Assembly (NCBI RefSeq): GCF_030657435.1
Contig: NZ_JAUTWS010000026.1
Location: 1-64,000, forward strand
Reading direction: 5' to 3'
DNA length: 64,000 nucleotides
DNA from: Paracraurococcus lichenis
Lineage (GTDB): Bacteria > Pseudomonadota > Alphaproteobacteria > Acetobacterales > Acetobacteraceae
Shown here: piece after piece, positions 21,684-32,459 of the stretch
Position numbering within the stretch: position 1 is the first letter of the stretch
Layout of the letters: the number at the start of each line of letters is the position of its first letter
Position numbers and translations under genes: made by a program
Notes under the pieces: model-generated
Told to the model about the DNA's origin: nothing
The model's database searches: none
What the model saw: only the letters and a program-made list of their open reading frames with translations

Positions 21684-22723
21684 TCTTCCGCCCGATCAGC
21701 CTGCTGACTTTCACCGGCGCCATGCTCGCCGGCCTGCACCTGTACCAGACCAAGCACGACGTCGCGCTGCTGGACCGCGAGCTGCGCGCCATCGGCAAGC
21801 AGATCGACGAGGCGAAGGACCGCACCCAGGCGCTGCAGGCCGAATGGGCCTGGCTGAACGAGCCGGAGCGGCTGCGCGGCGTGGCGCAGCGCCACCTGCC
21901 GCTCGAGCCCATGCAGCCCGCGCAGTTCATCCGGCTGAACGAGTCCGAGAAGCGGCTGCCCGCGGTCGCCGCCTATGACGGCCCGACCGCGCTCTTCGCC
22001 GCGCGCGCGCCGGTCGCGCCGCCCGGCCCGGTGCAGCTCGCGCTGCTGCCGCGGGTGCCGGCGCCGGTGCAGGTCGCCCGCGCGGTCGCGCTGCCCGAGC
22101 CGGCCGTCGCGGCGCCGCCGCTCGACCTGGCCCTGCCGGCCGCGCCGGCGAGGCCGGAGGCCGCGCCGCTCGCCGAGCCGGCGGAGACCCTGCCGATCCC
22201 GCCGCCCGCGCCGGTCCGCGCCGCCGAGCCGCCGCGCCAGCCCGAGCCCGCGCCGGTGCGTGCCGCCGAGCCGGCGCGCCATCCCGAGCCCGCGCCGCGC
22301 CCGGCCGAGCCGCGCCACGCGCCGGTCGAGGTCGCGCGGGTCGCGGCGCCGATTCGCCCGGTGGCCCTGCCGGTCGCCGCGCCGCGGCCCGTCGCCCGCC
22401 CGGCAGCCGAGATCGCCGCCCTGCCGCCGATCGCCGCACCGCGGCCCGCCTCCCGCCCGGCGCCCGAGATCGCGGCCCTGCCGCCGGTCGCCGCGCCCGT
22501 CCGGCCGGCCCTGGCCCAGGTCGCCGCGCCGCCGCCGCGGCCCACCGTCAGCATGCGCCCGGCGATCGCCCAGGTGGCCGCGGCCGCCACGCCGCCCGCG
22601 CCGCGCCCGGTCGAGGTGCCGGCCATCTCGCTCGGCTCCGCCCTCGGCGCCGGCCGGTCCCTGCTGCCGCCGCCCGTGCCCTTCGGCAGCGCCAGCGCCG
22701 CCACCCTCGGGACCGTGCGATGA
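21680..22723 (+). CDS. ftsL: Cell division protein FtsL with a long Ala/Pro-rich C-terminal extension
   Basis: FtsL is a bitopic divisome protein that works with FtsB and FtsQ to activate FtsW/FtsI. The first ~95 residues are typical: membrane segment at about 5-21, coiled coil at about 29-65, and the ending [17 protein letters not shown]. Usual FtsL proteins stop near 110 residues, but this one is 347. The extra ~240 residues are Ala/Pro/Arg rich with internal repeats: PVRAAEP at 178 and 192, and EIAALPP at 244 and 263. The tail should be periplasmic and disordered. The frame is uninterrupted and joined to both neighbours by ATGA overlaps, so it is not an artefact of ORF choice. Confidence 0.9.
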   Translation: MIFRPISLLTFTGAMLAGLHLYQTKHDVALLDRELRAIGKQIDEAKDRTQALQAEWAWLNEPERLRGVAQRHLPLEPMQPAQFIRLNESEKRLPAVAAYDGPTALFAARAPVAPPGPVQLALLPRVPAPVQVARAVALPEPAVAAPPLDLALPAAPARPEAAPLAEPAETLPIPPPAPVRAAEPPRQPEPAPVRAAEPARHPEPAPRPAEPRHAPVEVARVAAPIRPVALPVAAPRPVARPAAEIAALPPIAAPRPASRPAPEIAALPPVAAPVRPALAQVAAPPPRPTVSMRPAIAQVAAAATPPAPRPVEVPAISLGSALGAGRSLLPPPVPFGSASAATLGTVR

Positions 22724-24852
22724 ACCATATCCCCCCGCCCGAGGAGCTGCGCCTCCCGCCCTCCCCGCATGCGCCACCCGCCGGCCGCATCCGGCCCGCC
22801 GGCATGGTGTCCGAGCGTGTCGACTCGCGCGCCCTGGTCCGGGTCAGCGCGCCCGACCTCGCGCGGCGCGCCCAGCTCGAGACCACGCGCGGCCGGCTGC
22901 TGCTCGCCGCCGCCGGCTTCGGCCTGCTGTTCGGCGCGGTCGGGTTGAAGCTGTCCATCGCCACCCTGATCGACCCGCAGCAGCCCAAGCTGCGCGCCGC
23001 CGCCCGCGTGCCCGACCTGACGCCCAGCGTCGGCCGCGCCGCCATCACCGACCGCAATGGCGAGGTGCTGGCGGTCTCCCTGCAGGTGACCGAGCTCTAC
23101 GCCAACCCGCAGGAGATCAACGACCCGGTCGAGGCCGCCGACAAGCTGCTGCGCGTGTTGCCGAGCCTCGACCGCGAACGGCTGATCGCCCGCATCACCC
23201 AGCGCACCGTGGGCGACAGCGACCGGCCGGTGCAGTTCGCCTATATCGCCCGCAACCTGCCGCCGCGCACCCAGCAGGCGATCAACGACCTCGGCATCCC
23301 GGGCTTCCACTTCCGCGCCGCCGAGCGCCGCTTCTATCCGCAGGGGCGGGAGGCGGCGCATGTGCTGGGCCAGGTGGACGTGGACGGGCACGGCATCGCC
23401 GGCGTCGAGAAGCATTTCGACGAGCGGCTGCGGACCGACCACGCGCCGCTCAAGCTCTCGATCGATGTCCGCGTGCAGGTCGCGCTGCGCGACGCGGTGG
23501 AGAAGGCGATCACCGACTTCAACGGCATCGGCGGCGCCGGCGTGCTGATGGACATCAACACGGCCGAGGTGCTGGCGATGGTCAGCCTGCCGGATTACGA
23601 CGCCTCCGACCCCGGCGGGCTGCAGCAGCGCGCCGCGGCGACCGAGGCGACGCCCGCTTCGCCGATCCGGCAGGTGGCGCTGCACGCGCCGGCGCCGAAG
23701 GCGCCGCGGCAGGACACCGACCCGCACTTCAACCGCGCGACCGTCGGGCTCTACGAGCCGGGCTCGACCTTCAAGCTGCTCACCGCCTCCATGGCGCTCG
23801 ATTCCGGCGCCGCCAATATCTGGAGCACCTTCGACGCCTCCCGGCCCATCCACTACGGCCGCTTCACCATCAGCGACTACAAGGGCAAGAACCGCGTCCT
23901 GGTCCTGCCCGAGGTGCTGGCCTATTCCTCCAACCTCGGCGCCGCGCACATGGCGCTGCTCCTCGGCCCGCAGAAGCACCGCGAGTTCATGGGCCGGATG
24001 GGGCTGCTGAACCGGCTGCAGGTCGAGGTGCCGGAGACGGCGCGGCCGATGGCGCCCTCGGCCAATTCCTGGCGCGACATCAACACCATGACCATCGCCT
24101 TCGGCCATGGCATCTCGGTGACGCCGCTGCATGTCGTCACCGCCATCTCCGCGGTCGCCAATGGCGGCGTCCTGCACCAGCCGACCCTGCTCGCCCAGCC
24201 GGACGGCCTGCCGCGGGAGGGCACGCGCGTGCTCTCCGAGAAGACCTCCGAGACCATGCGCAAGCTGATGCGCCTCGTGGTCACCGACGGCTCGGGCAAG
24301 GGCGCCGACATCCCCGGCTACTTCGTCGGCGGCAAGACCGGCACCGCGGAGAAGAACGGCCCGCACGGCTACATCAAGGACAAGCGCGTCGCCGCCTTCG
24401 TCGGCGCCTTCCCGATGAATGCGCCGCGCTACGCCATCTACGTCATGGTGGACGAGCCGAAGCCGAATGCGAAGAGCCACGGCTATGCGACCGCGGGCTG
24501 GGTCGCGGCGCCGGCGGCCGGCAGCGTGATCTCGCGCGTCGCCCCCATCCTCGGCATGGTGCCGGAGACCGAGAAGATCCCGCAGATCCAGCAGACCATC
24601 AGCATCCCGCTGCAGCCGGGCCGGCCGCCCGCGGCGCCGCGAGCCCCGGCGGCCAGCCCCGCGCCCGCCGCCCCGCCGCGCGGCAATACCCCGGCCGGCG
24701 CCCCGCCGGCCTCCCCGCTGCAGCAGCAGGTGCCGGTGCCGCCGGCTGGGCTGCAACCCCCGGCGCTCCGCCGGACCGAGGCCCCCGCGGCGTCGCTCCG
24801 GCTTGCCGCCGCCCCGGCTTCGATCGACGGATCCGGCCTTGCGCCTGAGTGA
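22720..24852 (+). CDS. ftsI: Peptidoglycan D,D-transpeptidase FtsI (PBP3)
   Basis: FtsI is the septal cross-linking enzyme, partner of FtsW. It has a cytosolic N-terminus with PPPEE and PPS, a membrane segment at about 62-82, and a pedestal domain with DRNGEVLAVSL. The transpeptidase domain has Ser349 in PGSTFK, SSN at 403-405 and KTG at 539-541. From about residue 628 there is an 83-residue Pro/Ala/Gln tail, longer than usual, echoing the FtsL tail. Total length is 710 aa. The ATG overlaps ftsL by four bases; the end overlaps murE by 14. Confidence 0.95.
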   Translation: MNHIPPPEELRLPPSPHAPPAGRIRPAGMVSERVDSRALVRVSAPDLARRAQLETTRGRLLLAAAGFGLLFGAVGLKLSIATLIDPQQPKLRAAARVPDLTPSVGRAAITDRNGEVLAVSLQVTELYANPQEINDPVEAADKLLRVLPSLDRERLIARITQRTVGDSDRPVQFAYIARNLPPRTQQAINDLGIPGFHFRAAERRFYPQGREAAHVLGQVDVDGHGIAGVEKHFDERLRTDHAPLKLSIDVRVQVALRDAVEKAITDFNGIGGAGVLMDINTAEVLAMVSLPDYDASDPGGLQQRAAATEATPASPIRQVALHAPAPKAPRQDTDPHFNRATVGLYEPGSTFKLLTASMALDSGAANIWSTFDASRPIHYGRFTISDYKGKNRVLVLPEVLAYSSNLGAAHMALLLGPQKHREFMGRMGLLNRLQVEVPETARPMAPSANSWRDINTMTIAFGHGISVTPLHVVTAISAVANGGVLHQPTLLAQPDGLPREGTRVLSEKTSETMRKLMRLVVTDGSGKGADIPGYFVGGKTGTAEKNGPHGYIKDKRVAAFVGAFPMNAPRYAIYVMVDEPKPNAKSHGYATAGWVAAPAAGSVISRVAPILGMVPETEKIPQIQQTISIPLQPGRPPAAPRAPAASPAPAAPPRGNTPAGAPPASPLQQQVPVPPAGLQPPALRRTEAPAASLRLAAAPASIDGSGLAPE

Positions 24853-26302
24853 CCTCCTTGTCCGCGCCGGCCTCTCCCCGGTGGACGGGCCGGAGATCGC
24901 GGGGCTGACGGCGGACAGCCGGGCCGTGCGGCCCGGCTTCCTGTTTGCCGCCCTGCCCGGCGCGAAGGCGGATGGCCGTGCCTTCATCCCGGCCGCGGTC
25001 GCGGCCGGCGCCGCCGCGGTGCTGGCCCCGCCCGGCACCGCCTGGCCGGAGGCCGTGCCGGTCCGGCCGCTGCTCGCCGCGCCCGATCCGCGCCGGACGC
25101 TCGCCCTGCTCGCCGCCGCCTATGAAGGCGCGCAGCCCGCGACCCTGGTCGCGGTGACGGGGACGAACGGCAAGACCAGCACGGTGGATTTCCTCCGCCA
25201 GCTCTGGACGCTGGACGGGGCGAAGGCCGCCTCGCTCGGCACGCTGGGCCTGGTGGCGGAAGGCTTCCCGCCCGGCCCCTCGCTGACGACCCCCGACCCC
25301 GTCGCGTTGCACGGCACCCTCGCCGCGCTGGCCCGGGCCGGCTTCGAACATGCGGCCATGGAGGCCTCCTCGCACGGCCTCGACCAGCGGCGGCTGGACG
25401 GGGTGAGGCTGGCCGCGGCCGGCTTCAGCAACCTCACGCGCGACCACCTGGACTATCACGGCAGCCTGCCGGCCTATCGCGCCGCCAAGCTGCGGCTCTT
25501 CGAGGCGCTGCTGCCGCCCGGCGCGCCGGCCGTCGCCAATGCGGATATGGAGCCGGCGACGCTGGCCGCGCTGCGCGGCATCGCCACCCGCCGCGGGCTG
25601 CGGCTGCTGACGGTGGGCGAGGCGGGCGACGACATCGCCCTGCTCGCGCAGCGCCCGCTGCCGGAGGGGCAGGAGCTCGAGCTCGAGGCCTTCGGCGCGC
25701 GGCATGCGCTGCGCCTCGCCCTGCCCGGCCGCTTCCAGGCGGACAATGCGCTGATGGCCTGCGCCCTCGCGGTCGCCACCGGCATGCCGGCGGCGCGCGC
25801 CCTCGCCCTGCTGCCGCGGCTCGCCGGCGTGCGGGGGCGGATGGAGCTGGCGGCACGGCTGCCGAACGGCGCCGCCGTCTATGTCGACTATGCCCATACG
25901 CCGGATGCGCTGGAGCGGCTGCTGGCCGCGCTGCGGCCGCATGTCGCGCCGGGCGGGAAGCTGCAGGTGGTCTTCGGCGCCGGCGGCGACCGCGACCCGG
26001 GCAAGCGGCCGCTGATGGGCGCGGCCTGCGCGGCGCACGCCGATGTCTGCTGGGTGACCGACGACAACCCGCGCTCCGAGGACCCGGCGGCGATCCGCGC
26101 CGCGATGCTCGCGGGCTGCCCGGGCGCGGTGGATGCCGGCGAGCGCCGCGCCGCCATCGCCGCGGCGCTCGCCGCGCTCGGCCCCGGCGACGTGCTGGCG
26201 GTGGCCGGCAAGGGGCATGAGAGCGGCCAGACCATCCGCGGCGTGACCACGCCCTTCGACGACGCCGCCGTGGTGCGCGACCTGGCCGGGGGCGGCGCAT
26301 GA
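24839..26302 (+). CDS. murE: UDP-MurNAc-tripeptide synthetase MurE (meso-diaminopimelate adding)
   Basis: MurE is an ATP-dependent ligase that adds meso-diaminopimelate to UDP-MurNAc-Ala-Glu. The P loop is GTNGKTS, with Lys112. The DNPR motif in VTDDNPRSEDP is the signature for diaminopimelate rather than lysine. I place the start at TTG 24839 (MRLSDLLVRAGL), giving 487 aa and the usual N-terminus. Another in-frame TTG at 24803 would add 12 residues and lie deeper inside ftsI. There is no clear ribosome site, consistent with coupling to ftsI. Confidence 0.95.
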   Translation: MRLSDLLVRAGLSPVDGPEIAGLTADSRAVRPGFLFAALPGAKADGRAFIPAAVAAGAAAVLAPPGTAWPEAVPVRPLLAAPDPRRTLALLAAAYEGAQPATLVAVTGTNGKTSTVDFLRQLWTLDGAKAASLGTLGLVAEGFPPGPSLTTPDPVALHGTLAALARAGFEHAAMEASSHGLDQRRLDGVRLAAAGFSNLTRDHLDYHGSLPAYRAAKLRLFEALLPPGAPAVANADMEPATLAALRGIATRRGLRLLTVGEAGDDIALLAQRPLPEGQELELEAFGARHALRLALPGRFQADNALMACALAVATGMPAARALALLPRLAGVRGRMELAARLPNGAAVYVDYAHTPDALERLLAALRPHVAPGGKLQVVFGAGGDRDPGKRPLMGAACAAHADVCWVTDDNPRSEDPAAIRAAMLAGCPGAVDAGERRAAIAAALAALGPGDVLAVAGKGHESGQTIRGVTTPFDDAAVVRDLAGGGA

Positions 26303-27687
26303 GCCTCTGGACCGCCGAAGCCCTGCGCGCCGCGACCGGCGGCAGCCTCGCCGCCGAGACCGCCGTCGCCGGCGTCTCGATCGACACGCGCACGCTCGCA
26401 CCCGGCGACCTCTTCGTCGCGCTGCGCGATGCGCGGGACGGGCATGATTTCGTCGCCGACGCCCTGGCGAAGGGCGCCGCGGCGGCCATGGTGGACCGCG
26501 ACCCGCCCGGCGTCGCGCCGGATGCGCCGCTGCTGCGCGTGGCCGATACGCTGGCAGGCCTGCAGGCCCTCGGCGGCGCCGGCCGCGCCCGCATGGCGGG
26601 CAAGGTCTGCGCGGTGACGGGCAGCGTCGGCAAGACCGGCACCAAGGAGATGCTGCGGCTGCTGCTCGGCGCGCTCGGCCCGACCCATGCCGCGGTCGCC
26701 TCCTACAACAACCACTGGGGCGTGCCGCTCACCCTCGCCCGCATGCCGGCCGAGAGCGCCTTCGCGGTCATCGAGATCGGCATGAACAACCCGGGCGAGA
26801 TCGCGCCCCTCGCCCGCCTCGCCGCGCCGCAGGCCGTCGCCGTCACCGCGATCGGGGAGGCGCATATCGGCCATCTGGGCTCCCTCGCCGCGGTCGCCGA
26901 GGAGAAGGGCAGCATCGCCGCCGGCCTGCAGCCCGGCGGTGTCGCCGTGCTGCCTCGCGATTCGGAATTCTTCCCGCGCCTCGCCGATATGGCGCGCGCC
27001 GCGGGCGCCGGCCGCATCATCGGCTTCGGCCGGGACGCCGCCGCCGATATCCGGCTGCTGGAGGCCATGGTCCTGCCGGACGGCCGCACCCAGGCCGTGG
27101 CCTCGGTGCTCGGCCGGGTGGTGGAGGTGACGATGCCGGCCATGGGCCTGCACCACGCCGCCAATGCCTGCTGCGCCCTGGCGCTGGTCGCGGCGCTCGG
27201 GGAGGACGCAGCCGGCGCCGCCCCGGCGCTGGCCACCTATGCGCCCGGCGCCGGGCGCGGGGCGCCCCGCGCGATTCGCGTGGCCGGCGGCATCGCCACC
27301 CTTGTGGACGAGAGCTACAACGCCGCGCCCCCGGCGATGCGGGCCGCGCTGCAGACCCTGGCGCATCGTCCCCTGGGGGGGCCGGGCGCGCGCCGGATCG
27401 CCGTGCTGGGCGACATGCGGGAACTGGGCGGGTTCTCCGCCGCGCTGCATGCCGGGCTCGCTCCAGAAGCTGGCAAGGCGGACCTGGTCTTCTGCTGCGG
27501 ACCGGAGATGGCACGGCTCTTCGCCCTGCTGCCCCCGGAGAAGCGCGGCGCGCATGCGGCGGACAGCACCGCGCTGGCGCCGCTGGTCAAGGCGGCGCTG
27601 CGGCCCGGCGACGTCGTGCTGGTCAAGGGCGCCCTCGGCAGCCGCATGGCGGTGGTCGTGCGGGCGCTGACGGAGTCCGATACGTGA
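26299..27687 (+). CDS. murF: UDP-MurNAc-tripeptide--D-Ala-D-Ala ligase MurF
   Basis: MurF adds D-Ala-D-Ala, made by ddl in the same cluster, to complete the pentapeptide. The 462-aa protein has the Mur-ligase P loop [12 protein letters not shown], then [24 protein letters not shown] and the late [12 protein letters not shown]. All of these are MurF-typical. It starts with ATG overlapping the murE stop (ATGA) and ends in GTGA shared with mraY. Confidence 0.96.
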   Translation: MSLWTAEALRAATGGSLAAETAVAGVSIDTRTLAPGDLFVALRDARDGHDFVADALAKGAAAAMVDRDPPGVAPDAPLLRVADTLAGLQALGGAGRARMAGKVCAVTGSVGKTGTKEMLRLLLGALGPTHAAVASYNNHWGVPLTLARMPAESAFAVIEIGMNNPGEIAPLARLAAPQAVAVTAIGEAHIGHLGSLAAVAEEKGSIAAGLQPGGVAVLPRDSEFFPRLADMARAAGAGRIIGFGRDAAADIRLLEAMVLPDGRTQAVASVLGRVVEVTMPAMGLHHAANACCALALVAALGEDAAGAAPALATYAPGAGRGAPRAIRVAGGIATLVDESYNAAPPAMRAALQTLAHRPLGGPGARRIAVLGDMRELGGFSAALHAGLAPEAGKADLVFCCGPEMARLFALLPPEKRGAHAADSTALAPLVKAALRPGDVVLVKGALGSRMAVVVRALTESDT

Positions 27688-28772
27688 TCTTCAACCTGTT
27701 CGCGCCCTATGCGGACGAATTCGCGCTGTTCAACCTGGTGCGGTACACCACCTTCCGCGCCGGCGCCGCCTGCCTGACCGCCCTCGTCGTCTCCCTGGTG
27801 CTGGGTCCCACGGTCATCCGCTGGCTGCGCGGCTTCCAGCGCGGCGGCCAGCCGATCCGGGAGGACGGGCCGGCCAGCCATCTCGTGACGAAGAAGGGCA
27901 CGCCGACCATGGGCGGCGTGCTGATCCTGCTGGCGCTCGTCGTCGCCACCCTGCTCTGGGCGGATCTGCGCAGCGGCCTGGTCTGGGCGGTGCTGCTGGT
28001 CACCGTCACCTATGGCCTGCTCGGCTTCGCCGATGACTGGCTGAAGGTGACCAAGCGCAACACCAAGGGCGTCTCCGGCCGGATGAAGCTGGTGGTGCAG
28101 GCGGGCGTCGGCCTGGCCGGCGCCACCTGGATCTGGGCGCTGCACCCGCCGGCCATCGCGGGCGGCCTCGCCCTGCCGCTGTTCAAGGACATGCTGATCG
28201 GCTTCGGCATCCTCTTCCCGCTCATCGGCATGGTCGTCATGATGGGCGCCTCCAATGCGGTGAACCTGACGGACGGCCTCGATGGCCTGGCCATCGTCCC
28301 GGCGATGATCGCGGCCGGCGTCTTCGCGCTGATCGCCTATCTCGTCGGGAACCGCGTGCTGGCGGATTACTTGCAGCTTCATGCAGTTCCCGGCGCCAAC
28401 GAGCTGGCCGTCTTCTGCTCGGCGCTGATCGGCGCGGGCCTCGGCTTCCTCTGGTTCAACGCGCCGCCGGCCGCGGTCTTCATGGGCGACACCGGCTCGC
28501 TCGCCCTCGGCGGCGCGCTCGGCGCGGTCGCGGTGGCGACGAAGCACGAGGTGGTGCTGGCGATCGTCGGCGGGTTGTTCGTCGTCGAAACTGTCAGCGT
28601 CATCATCCAGGTCTTCTGGTACAAGCGGACCGGGCGGCGCGTGTTCCTCATGGCGCCGCTGCACCACCATTTCGAGAAGAAGGGCTGGGCGGAGCCGACC
28701 ATCGTGATCCGGTTCTGGATCATCGCGATGGTGCTGGCGCTCGTCGGGCTCTCGACGCTGAAGATCCGATGA
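27684..28772 (+). CDS. mraY: Phospho-N-acetylmuramoyl-pentapeptide-transferase MraY
   Basis: MraY transfers phospho-MurNAc-pentapeptide to undecaprenyl phosphate, forming lipid I at the inner membrane. The 362-aa polytopic protein shows about ten membrane segments. It has the conserved DDWLKV (first Asp pair), the [10 protein letters not shown] motif, [12 protein letters not shown] and the [12 protein letters not shown] signature. The start is GTG at 27684, overlapping the murF stop by four bases. Confidence 0.97.
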   Translation: MIFNLFAPYADEFALFNLVRYTTFRAGAACLTALVVSLVLGPTVIRWLRGFQRGGQPIREDGPASHLVTKKGTPTMGGVLILLALVVATLLWADLRSGLVWAVLLVTVTYGLLGFADDWLKVTKRNTKGVSGRMKLVVQAGVGLAGATWIWALHPPAIAGGLALPLFKDMLIGFGILFPLIGMVVMMGASNAVNLTDGLDGLAIVPAMIAAGVFALIAYLVGNRVLADYLQLHAVPGANELAVFCSALIGAGLGFLWFNAPPAAVFMGDTGSLALGGALGAVAVATKHEVVLAIVGGLFVVETVSVIIQVFWYKRTGRRVFLMAPLHHHFEKKGWAEPTIVIRFWIIAMVLALVGLSTLKIR

Positions 28773-30151
28773 GCGCATTCCAGCCCTTCTCCGGCGAAAG
28801 CATCGCCCTCGTCGGCCTCGGCAAGGCGGGCCTGCCCGCGGCGCTGCGCCTGGCGGCCTGGGGCGCCGAGGTCACCTGCTGGGACGACAAGGCCGAAGGC
28901 CGCGCGGCGGCCGAGGCCGCGGGCCTGCGCGTGGCGAACCCGGCGGAGGGCAAGTTCCGCTGGGATGCGCTGCTGCTCTCGCCCGGCATCCCGCATCGCC
29001 TGCCGCAGCCGCATCCGGCGGCCGCCGCGGCGCAGGCCGCGGGGCGGCCGATCCTCTGCGACGTGGAATACCTCTACCGCGCGGTGCAGGCGGCGGGTGG
29101 CGCTGCGCGCTTCCTCGGCATCACCGGGACCAACGGCAAGTCCACCACCACGGCGCTGCTGCATCACATGCTGACGCATGCGGGCATCGCCTCGCAGGCC
29201 GGCGGCAATCTCGGCCCGGCCGCGCTCTCCCTCAAGATCTTGGGGTCCGGGGCGGTATACACCCTCGAGATGTCGTCCTACATGTTGGAGCGACTCGCAA
29301 CCATCCGTTTCAATGCCGGTGTCATGCTCAACCTTTCGCCGGACCACCTGGACCGGCACGGCGACATGGCCGGCTACGCCGCGGCGAAGGCCCATATCTT
29401 CGCCCGCCAGCGGCCGGAGGACCTCGCCGTGCTCGGCATGGACGATGCGGAGAGCCGTGCGCTGCGCGGCGCCGCGGCGGGGCGATTCCTGCCGATCTCC
29501 GGCAGCACGCCGCAGCCCGGCGGGATCTGGGCGGAGGGCGCGCTGCTGCGCGACGAGGCGGGCGCGCTCTGCGACCTGCGCGAGGCGGCGGCCCTGCCCG
29601 GCAGCCACAATGCGCAGAACGCCGCCGCATCAACGGCCGTCGCGCTCGACCTCGGCGTGATGCGCGCGGCGGTGGCTGAGGCGCTGCGCAGCTTCCCCGG
29701 CCTGCCGCACCGGCAGGAGCGCGTCGGCGAGGTGCGGGGCGTCCGCTTCGTCAACGACAGCAAGGCGACCAATGCCGACAGCGCGGCCCGGGCGCTCGCC
29801 AGCTACGACCGCGTCGTCTGGATCGCCGGCGGCACGGCGAAGGAGGGCGGGATCGAACCCCTCGCCCCCTGGTTCCCGCGCATCGCCCGCGCCCTGCTGA
29901 TCGGCCGCGACGCGCCGGTGCTGGCGGCGACGCTCGCGGCGCATGGCGTGCCGCATGAGGTGGTCGGCACGCTCGAGGCCGCGGTCGAAGCCGCCGCGCA
30001 GGCCGCCTTCGCCGGCGCCGCGTCGGTGGTGCTGCTCTCGCCCGCCTGCGCCTCCTGGGATCAGTTCACCGGCTACGATCAGCGCGGCGACCGCTTCCGC
30101 GACCTGGTCGGAGCCCTCGCCCGAGGGGCGAAGAAGGAAAGGGCCGCCTGA
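28769..30151 (+). CDS. murD: UDP-N-acetylmuramoyl-L-alanine--D-glutamate ligase MurD
   Basis: MurD adds D-glutamate to UDP-MurNAc-L-Ala. The 460-aa protein has an N-terminal Rossmann-type UDP-binding domain ([16 protein letters not shown]), P loop [35 protein letters not shown] and the C-terminal [13 protein letters not shown] and [12 protein letters not shown] motifs. All are family-specific. The ATG overlaps mraY (ATGA) and the TGA shares one base with the ftsW ATG. Confidence 0.97.
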   Translation: MSAFQPFSGESIALVGLGKAGLPAALRLAAWGAEVTCWDDKAEGRAAAEAAGLRVANPAEGKFRWDALLLSPGIPHRLPQPHPAAAAAQAAGRPILCDVEYLYRAVQAAGGAARFLGITGTNGKSTTTALLHHMLTHAGIASQAGGNLGPAALSLKILGSGAVYTLEMSSYMLERLATIRFNAGVMLNLSPDHLDRHGDMAGYAAAKAHIFARQRPEDLAVLGMDDAESRALRGAAAGRFLPISGSTPQPGGIWAEGALLRDEAGALCDLREAAALPGSHNAQNAAASTAVALDLGVMRAAVAEALRSFPGLPHRQERVGEVRGVRFVNDSKATNADSAARALASYDRVVWIAGGTAKEGGIEPLAPWFPRIARALLIGRDAPVLAATLAAHGVPHEVVGTLEAAVEAAAQAAFAGAASVVLLSPACASWDQFTGYDQRGDRFRDLVGALARGAKKERAA

Positions 30152-31335
30152 TGGCCATCAGCCGTGCCGACAACTCCGTCCTCGGCCGCTGGTGGTGGAC
30201 GATCGACCGCTGGACGCTGGCGGCGCTGCTGGCGCTGATCGGCTTCGGCTACATCATGATGCTCGCCGCCTCCCCGGCGGTGGCCGAGCGCGTGATCGGC
30301 ACCGCCGCGCGCAGCCTGCTGCTGGCCAAGCAGGTGGTCTTCCTCGGCCTCGCCGCCTCGCTGATGGTCATCGTCTCCATGCTCTCGCCCAAGGGCGTGC
30401 GGCGCTTCGCCCTGCTGGGCTGCCTCGCCGCGCTGGCGCTGACCGCGGCGACGCTGGTCATCGGCTTCGAGACCAAGGGCGCGCGGCGCTGGCTGAACTT
30501 CCCCCTCCTCGGCACCATGCAGCCGTCGGAATTCCTCAAGCCCTGCTTCGCCGTCGTCGCGGCCTGGCTGCTCTCGATGGGCAAGAACGCCGCGGCGGCG
30601 CGGGCGGCCGAGGGCCGGCCGAAGGACTGGGGCATCCTCCATGGCCGCATCCTCTGGCCGGCCGCTGCAGTCACTCTGCTGGCTGTCATCGCCGTGGTGC
30701 TGAAGTCGCAGCCCGACTTCGGCATGCTCATGGTCGTCGTCTCGGTCTTCCTGACGCAGTTCTTCGTCGCCGGGCTGAACCTGATCCTGGTCGGCATCAG
30801 TGCGCTCGGCGGCGTCGGCCTGGCGATCGGCGCCTATTTCGTCCTGCCGCATGTCCGCAGCCGCGTGGACCGGTTCCTCGACCCGGCGGTGGGCGACACC
30901 TTCCAGATCACCAAGTCCATGGAGGCCTTCGGCTATGGCGGCCTCTTCGGCCGCGGCCCGGGCGAGGGGCGGGTGAAGAACCTGATCCCGGACGCGCATG
31001 CCGACTTCGTCTTCGCCGTGGCGGGGGAGGAGTTCGGCTTCATCATCTGCGCCCTGATCCTGGTGCTCTTCGGCTTCATCGTGGTGCGCGGGCTGTGGCG
31101 GCTGATGGCGGAGAACGACATGTTCGTCGTGCTCGCCGCCACCGGCCTGCTGGCGCAGTTCGGGCTGCAGGCCTTCGTCAACATGGCCTCCACCCTGCAC
31201 CTGATCCCGACCAAGGGCATGACGCTTCCTTTCGTCTCCTATGGCGGCTCCTCGGTGCTCGCCATCGCCCTCGGCATGGGGATGCTCCTCGCCCTCACCC
31301 GCCGCCGCGGCCCGCGGCTGGAGGGCCGGGAATGA
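30151..31335 (+). CDS. ftsW: Septal peptidoglycan glycosyltransferase FtsW
   Basis: FtsW is a SEDS-family polymerase that extends glycan strands at the septum together with FtsI. The 394-aa protein is predicted to have ten membrane segments. It carries the family regions ALKSQPDFG-like ([12 protein letters not shown]), the extracytoplasmic loop with [21 protein letters not shown] and [16 protein letters not shown], and the late [13 protein letters not shown]. The ATG at 30151 shares one base with the murD stop. The tail [11 protein letters not shown] is cytosolic. Confidence 0.97.
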   Translation: MAISRADNSVLGRWWWTIDRWTLAALLALIGFGYIMMLAASPAVAERVIGTAARSLLLAKQVVFLGLAASLMVIVSMLSPKGVRRFALLGCLAALALTAATLVIGFETKGARRWLNFPLLGTMQPSEFLKPCFAVVAAWLLSMGKNAAAARAAEGRPKDWGILHGRILWPAAAVTLLAVIAVVLKSQPDFGMLMVVVSVFLTQFFVAGLNLILVGISALGGVGLAIGAYFVLPHVRSRVDRFLDPAVGDTFQITKSMEAFGYGGLFGRGPGEGRVKNLIPDAHADFVFAVAGEEFGFIICALILVLFGFIVVRGLWRLMAENDMFVVLAATGLLAQFGLQAFVNMASTLHLIPTKGMTLPFVSYGGSSVLAIALGMGMLLALTRRRGPRLEGRE

Positions 31336-32459
31336 GAGGGCCGGCGGTGGATCCCATCGTCATCGCCGCGGGCGGCACCGGCGGGCACCTCTTCCCCGCC
31401 GAGGCGCTGGCCGCCGAGCTGCTGGCGCGCGGCGAGCGCATCGCGCTGATGACCGATGCCCGCTCCTCCGCCTTCGACAGCGCCGCCTTCGCCAATGCCG
31501 AGCGCTTCGTGCTGAAGGGCTCCGGCCTCTCGGGCCGCGGCCCCCTCAGGGCGGCGACGGGCGCGCTGGCGCTCGCCGCCGGCACGCTCGAGGCGCGGCG
31601 GCTTCTGCGCGACCTGCGCGCCGCCGCCATCGTCGGCTTCGGCGGCTACCCCAGCGTGCCGCCGCTGATCGCGGCGCTGACCATGCTCGGCCAGCGGCCG
31701 GTGACGGTGCTGCACGAGCAGAATGCCGTGCTCGGCCGCGCCAACCGGCTGATCGCGCCGCGCGCCGACCGCCTCGCCCTCTCGCATGCCGCGACCGCGG
31801 GCGTGCCGGCCTCGGCGCGGGTCGAGGTGGTGGGGAACCCGGTGCGCCCGGCCCTCGCCGCGCTCGCGGGCAATGCCTATCCCGGCACCGATGGCGCGCT
31901 CCGCCTGCTGGTGCTCGGCGGCTCGCTCGGCGCCCGCGTCTTCGCCGATATCGTCCCCGGCGCCGTCGCCGCCCTGCCGGAGGCGCTGCGCGCCCGGCTG
32001 CTGGTCGCGCAGCAATGCCGGCCGGAGGACCTGAACCGAGTGCGCGAGGCCTATGCCGAGGCCGGCGTGCCGGCCGAGCTCTCCCCCTTCTTCCCCGATG
32101 TCGCGGGCCGGCTCGCGGGTGCGCATCTGGTGGTGGCGCGCGCCGGCGCCGGCACCGTGGCGGAACTCGCCTGCGCCGGCCGGCCCGCCATCCTCGTGCC
32201 GCTGCCGCATGCGATCGACGACCACCAGTCGGCGAATGCCCGGGCGCTGGCCGAGGCCGGCGCCGCCACCGTCATGCCGCAGGCGACGCTGACCAGCGAC
32301 GCCCTTGCGGCGCAGCTTGCCGCGTTGCTCGGCGATCCCCGCGCCCTCGCCCGCGCCGCCGCCTCCGCCGCCCGGCTCGCCCAGCCGGATGCGGCGCGGC
32401 GCCTGGCCGACCTCGTCCTCTCCCTCGTGCGGGCCAAGGCCCGGCAGGATTCCCCCTGA
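31332..32459 (+). CDS. murG: UDP-GlcNAc:lipid I N-acetylglucosaminyltransferase MurG
   Basis: MurG makes lipid II at the inner face of the membrane. The 375-aa protein has the N-terminal glycine loop [39 protein letters not shown], the second loop [10 protein letters not shown], and [30 protein letters not shown]. These are the GT28 signatures. The ATG at 31332 overlaps the ftsW stop (ATGA). MRGPAVDP is a slightly longer N-terminus than usual. Confidence 0.97.
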   Translation: MRGPAVDPIVIAAGGTGGHLFPAEALAAELLARGERIALMTDARSSAFDSAAFANAERFVLKGSGLSGRGPLRAATGALALAAGTLEARRLLRDLRAAAIVGFGGYPSVPPLIAALTMLGQRPVTVLHEQNAVLGRANRLIAPRADRLALSHAATAGVPASARVEVVGNPVRPALAALAGNAYPGTDGALRLLVLGGSLGARVFADIVPGAVAALPEALRARLLVAQQCRPEDLNRVREAYAEAGVPAELSPFFPDVAGRLAGAHLVVARAGAGTVAELACAGRPAILVPLPHAIDDHQSANARALAEAGAATVMPQATLTSDALAAQLAALLGDPRALARAAASAARLAQPDAARRLADLVLSLVRAKARQDSP

